Positions 61,985 to 64,000 of a DNA stretch of 64,000 nucleotides are shown here, piece after piece. A program made the position numbers and the translations under genes. Source of the stretch: Hyphomicrobiales bacterium (GTDB lineage Bacteria; Pseudomonadota; Alphaproteobacteria; Rhizobiales; Rhizobiaceae); the NCBI GenBank assembly GCA_900471485.1, contig UCEU01000008.1, positions 5,314-69,313 on the forward strand, written 5' to 3'. The notes below the pieces were generated by a model. The model searched no databases and was not told the DNA's origin. It saw only the letters and a program-made list of their open reading frames with translations. Positions within the stretch are counted from its first letter, which is position 1, and every line of letters begins with the position of its first letter.

Positions 61985-62872
61985 ATGACCCGTCTGACGG
62001 CAAAGGACTTTCCGCAGGAACTGCTCGAACTCTATGATTATTATGCGCACGGCAGGATAACCAAGCGCGAGTTTCTCGATCGCGCTGCCAAGTACGCCGT
62101 CGGAGGCGTAACGGCGGCAGCCATTCTCTCCTCGATGAGCCCGAACTACGCGCTCGCCACCCAGGTCGAGTTTACCGATCCGGATATTGTCGCCGAGTAC
62201 ATCACCTATCCCTCGCCGAAGGGTAATGGCGATGTCCGTGCCTACCTCGTTCGTCCGGCGAAGGCTACCGGCAAGGTGCCGGCCGTGGTCGTGGCGCACG
62301 AGAACCGGGGCCTCAACCCGTATATCGAGGACGTCGCCCGCCGCGTCGCCAAGGCTGGCTTCATCGCGCTTGCCCCCGATGGGCTGACATCGGTCGGCGG
62401 CTATCCGGGCAATGACGAGAAGGGCCGCGAACTGCAGCAGAAGGTCGATCCCGAGAAGTTGATGAACGACTTCTTCGCGGCGATCGAATTCATGATGAAG
62501 AGCGACATGACCACAGGCAAGGTCGGTATCACCGGCTTCTGCTATGGTGGTGGCGTCGCCAATGCCGCGGCGGTTGCCTATCCGGAACTCGCCGCCGCCG
62601 TGCCCTTCTATGGCCGCCAGCCCAAGGCGGAGAGTGTGCCCAGCATCAAGGCGCCGCTGTTGCTTCATTACGCCGAGCTCGACAAGGGCATCACCGACGG
62701 CTGGCCGCCCTACGAAGCGGCCTTGAAGGCAAACAACAAGACCTACGAGGCCTATGTCTACCCAGGCGTCAACCACGGCTTCCACAACGATTCCACGCCG
62801 CGCTACGACGAGGCTGCCGCCAAGCTCGCCTGGGACCGGACCATCGACTGGTTCAAGCGCTATCTCGCCTGA
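61985..62872 (+). CDS. Dienelactone hydrolase family protein
   Basis: 295-residue alpha/beta hydrolase of the dienelactone hydrolase family. The nucleophile is Cys in [17 protein letters not shown], the family pattern, with an acid in [11 protein letters not shown] and the histidine in [11 protein letters not shown]. An N-terminal region (about residues 25-58, [18 protein letters not shown] then AAAILSSM) looks like an export signal. The ATG at 61985 has GGAGG upstream; longer readings to 61871 are unlikely. The true substrate may differ from chlorocatechol intermediates. Confidence 0.85.
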   Translation: MTRLTAKDFPQELLELYDYYAHGRITKREFLDRAAKYAVGGVTAAAILSSMSPNYALATQVEFTDPDIVAEYITYPSPKGNGDVRAYLVRPAKATGKVPAVVVAHENRGLNPYIEDVARRVAKAGFIALAPDGLTSVGGYPGNDEKGRELQQKVDPEKLMNDFFAAIEFMMKSDMTTGKVGITGFCYGGGVANAAAVAYPELAAAVPFYGRQPKAESVPSIKAPLLLHYAELDKGITDGWPPYEAALKANNKTYEAYVYPGVNHGFHNDSTPRYDEAAAKLAWDRTIDWFKRYLA

Positions 62873-62901
62873 GTGCGGCCGCCGGTATAGCTTCAACTCA
62901 A

Positions 62902-62926
62902 AATGCCGCCCCGAAAGGGCGGCATT
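62902..62926. terminator. Bidirectional terminator
   Basis: A 10-bp perfect stem, AATGCCGCCC pairing with GGGCGGCATT with a CGAAA loop, lies between the convergent dienelactone hydrolase and aminotransferase genes. Its own AT ends give a short T run on the minus strand (TTTTGA). Confidence 0.75.
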
Positions 62927-62930
62927 CGTG

Positions 62931-63785
62931 TCAGATCGCGGTCGCCAGCTTGGCTTCGATATAGAGCTGGCGAAGCTTGGCTGTGAGCGGGCCGGGCACG
63001 CCGGTGCCGATCGGCTGGCCGTCGATGCGGGTCACGGGAAGGACGAAACTGGTCGCGGAGGTGACGAAGGCTTCCGCGGCGTTCTTCGCTTCCTCGGGCG
63101 TGAACGCCCGTTCCTCGACTTCGATGCCAGCCTGTCTTGCGATGTCGAGAACGCTGAGGCGCGTGATGCCGTGCAGGATGGCGTTGGACAATCCGCGGGT
63201 CACGAGCTTGCCGTCCGTGGTGATGATGTGGGAGGTCGCGGAGCTGGCCTCGGTCACGAAGCCGTCCTCGACCAGCCATGCGTCATCCGCGCCGACCTCG
63301 GCGGCCTTCATCTTGGCCATCGAGGGGTAGAGCAGTTGTACGGTCTTGATGTCGCGGCGGCCCCAGCGCTCATCGGGCACGAGCGCGACGGAGATGCCGG
63401 TCTTCACCTTGGGGTTATCGAGCACGGCCTTTGCTTGCGTAAAGAGAACGAGCGTCGGCTGGGCATCGACGGGGAAGGCGAAATCGCGATCGGCGGCACC
63501 GCGCGAAATCTGCAGGTAGATCAGGCCTTCGTTCAAGTCGTTGCGGCGTACGATCTCGCGATGAACGGCGAGCAACTCTTCATCCGTCAGCGGGCATTCG
63601 ATGCCGAGTTCGGCCAGGGACCGCTTGAGGCGGGCCGTGTGGCCCGAATATTCCAGAAGCTTGCCGCCGATGACGCCGGTCACTTCGTAGATGGCGTCCG
63701 CGAAGAGAAAGCCGCGATCGAAGATGGAAACCTTGGCATCGGCTTCGGCGAGCCATTCGCCGTTCAGGTAGACAGTGCGGGGCAA
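62931..63785 (-). CDS. D-amino acid aminotransferase-like PLP enzyme
   Basis: 284-residue fold-type IV PLP aminotransferase. FDRGFLFADAIYEVTGVIGG and LYPSMAKMKAAEVGADDAWL (with the probable PLP lysine in SMAKMK) are like D-alanine aminotransferase, and SSATSHIITTDGKLVTRGLS follows. The TTG at 63785 is chosen because GAGGAAA lies 5 bases upstream and the resulting length fits the family; ATG starts further out (63857, 63926) add poor N-terminal sequence. The function could be D-amino acid or branched-chain type. Confidence 0.86.
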   Translation of the reverse strand: MPRTVYLNGEWLAEADAKVSIFDRGFLFADAIYEVTGVIGGKLLEYSGHTARLKRSLAELGIECPLTDEELLAVHREIVRRNDLNEGLIYLQISRGAADRDFAFPVDAQPTLVLFTQAKAVLDNPKVKTGISVALVPDERWGRRDIKTVQLLYPSMAKMKAAEVGADDAWLVEDGFVTEASSATSHIITTDGKLVTRGLSNAILHGITRLSVLDIARQAGIEVEERAFTPEEAKNAAEAFVTSATSFVLPVTRIDGQPIGTGVPGPLTAKLRQLYIEAKLATAI

Positions 63786-63906
63786 AGTGGTTTCCTCGTT
63801 CAATTCTGCTGAGTGAATCACCTGCTGACCATAGCGACAGCCGGGTGCGCTTTCCATCAGCAGGTATCGAGGCGAAAACGATTCTCGCCCGGCTATCAAT
63901 GGGCGG

Positions 63907-63934
63907 ACAACGGCTCGCCTTCGCAAGCCGTTGT
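63907..63934 (+). terminator. Hairpin near the window end
   Basis: A 9-bp perfect stem, ACAACGGCT pairing with AGCCGTTGT around a 10-base loop, followed by TCTTTTCC on the plus strand. It lies upstream of the aminotransferase gene. It may end a minus-strand gene that starts beyond the window, though the T-rich side is on the plus strand. Confidence 0.45.
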
Positions 63935-63944
63935 TCTTTTCCGA

Positions 63945-64000
63945 TTATCGCGTTGCCGCGACCGGCTCCGCCTCGTCGCCATCCGTGCGGTTCGAGAAAT
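63945..64000 (-). CDS. Possible C-terminal tail of a gene cut by the window edge
   Basis: One minus-strand frame reads FSNRTDGDEAEPVAATR and stops with TAA at 63945-63947. The acidic end could be the tail of a transporter or regulator that begins outside the window. Only 18 codons are visible, so this is a weak call. Confidence 0.3.
   Translation of the reverse strand, partial: FSNRTDGDEAEPVAATR

Overview
The window looks like a piece of a GC-rich alphaproteobacterial genome from the Rhizobiaceae (Rhizobium/Ensifer/Agrobacterium/Shinella type). This rests on family content, not on any search: a RepABC-type RepB protein with a matching parS site, several ABC importers, DUF982, DUF2934, DUF1127 and DUF3008 small proteins, RirA-like TGA-N9-TCA iron boxes and EcfG-type GGAAC-N16/17-CGTT promoters. 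No rRNA, tRNA, CRISPR array, transposase or prophage was recognised. The density of transporters, catabolic genes and local regulators suggests a secondary replicon or accessory region, but this is inference.

Layout. (1) 1-3.5 kb: the end of a histidine-utilisation cluster (hutG, hutU, hutD), with a small antitoxin-like gene in opposite orientation between hutU and hutD. (2) 3.6-12.7 kb: an organosulfur block with tauABC, an LLM-type flavin monooxygenase, a convergent metQNI methionine importer, an FAD/NAD(P) protein and a cysteine-free CMD-fold protein. (3) 12.8-14.3 kb: a PAS-GGDEF diguanylate cyclase and a DUF2934 protein. (4) 14.4-24 kb: a sugar ABC operon ending in a fused Gfo/Idh/MocA-aldo/keto reductase, two more Gfo/Idh/MocA genes, and a divergent AraC regulator. 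(5) 24-28.2 kb: a LysR regulator divergent from xylD and xylX, the two dehydratases of the Weimberg pentose pathway. (6) 28.2-33.5 kb: mostly housekeeping or orphan genes, including an XRE regulator, an orphan RepB with its own parS, GlpR, YbaK and a Tim44-domain protein. (7) 33.6-39.2 kb: a chemoreceptor, then an enolase-superfamily enzyme and an MFS importer with a divergent LysR regulator. (8) 39.3-48 kb: siderophore block A, with an esterase, fhuCDB-type importer, STN-type TonB receptor, FecR and FecI. (9) 48.5-52 kb: a run of small stress-type genes with three EcfG-like promoters, plus MscS. (10) 52-61.8 kb: siderophore block B, with a PchR/RhrA-like AraC regulator, a second TonB receptor, two related binding proteins that both carry a Cys-Cys motif, a second esterase, one permease/ATPase pair and a methyltransferase. 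(11) 62-64 kb: a dienelactone hydrolase, a D-amino-acid-transaminase-like enzyme and possibly the tail of one more gene.

How the genes fit together. The two iron blocks each hold a complete uptake route: outer-membrane receptor, periplasmic binding protein, permease, ATPase, and an esterase that could open ester-type siderophores. Block A is wired through FecI/FecR surface signalling; block B appears to use an AraC regulator and two iron boxes. The small-gene run is the clearest regulon read directly from sequence: three genes have near-identical promoter architecture, with the -10 element about 25 bp before the start codon. The orphan repB with parS and the paired Cys-Cys binding proteins are the items least explained by standard annotation.
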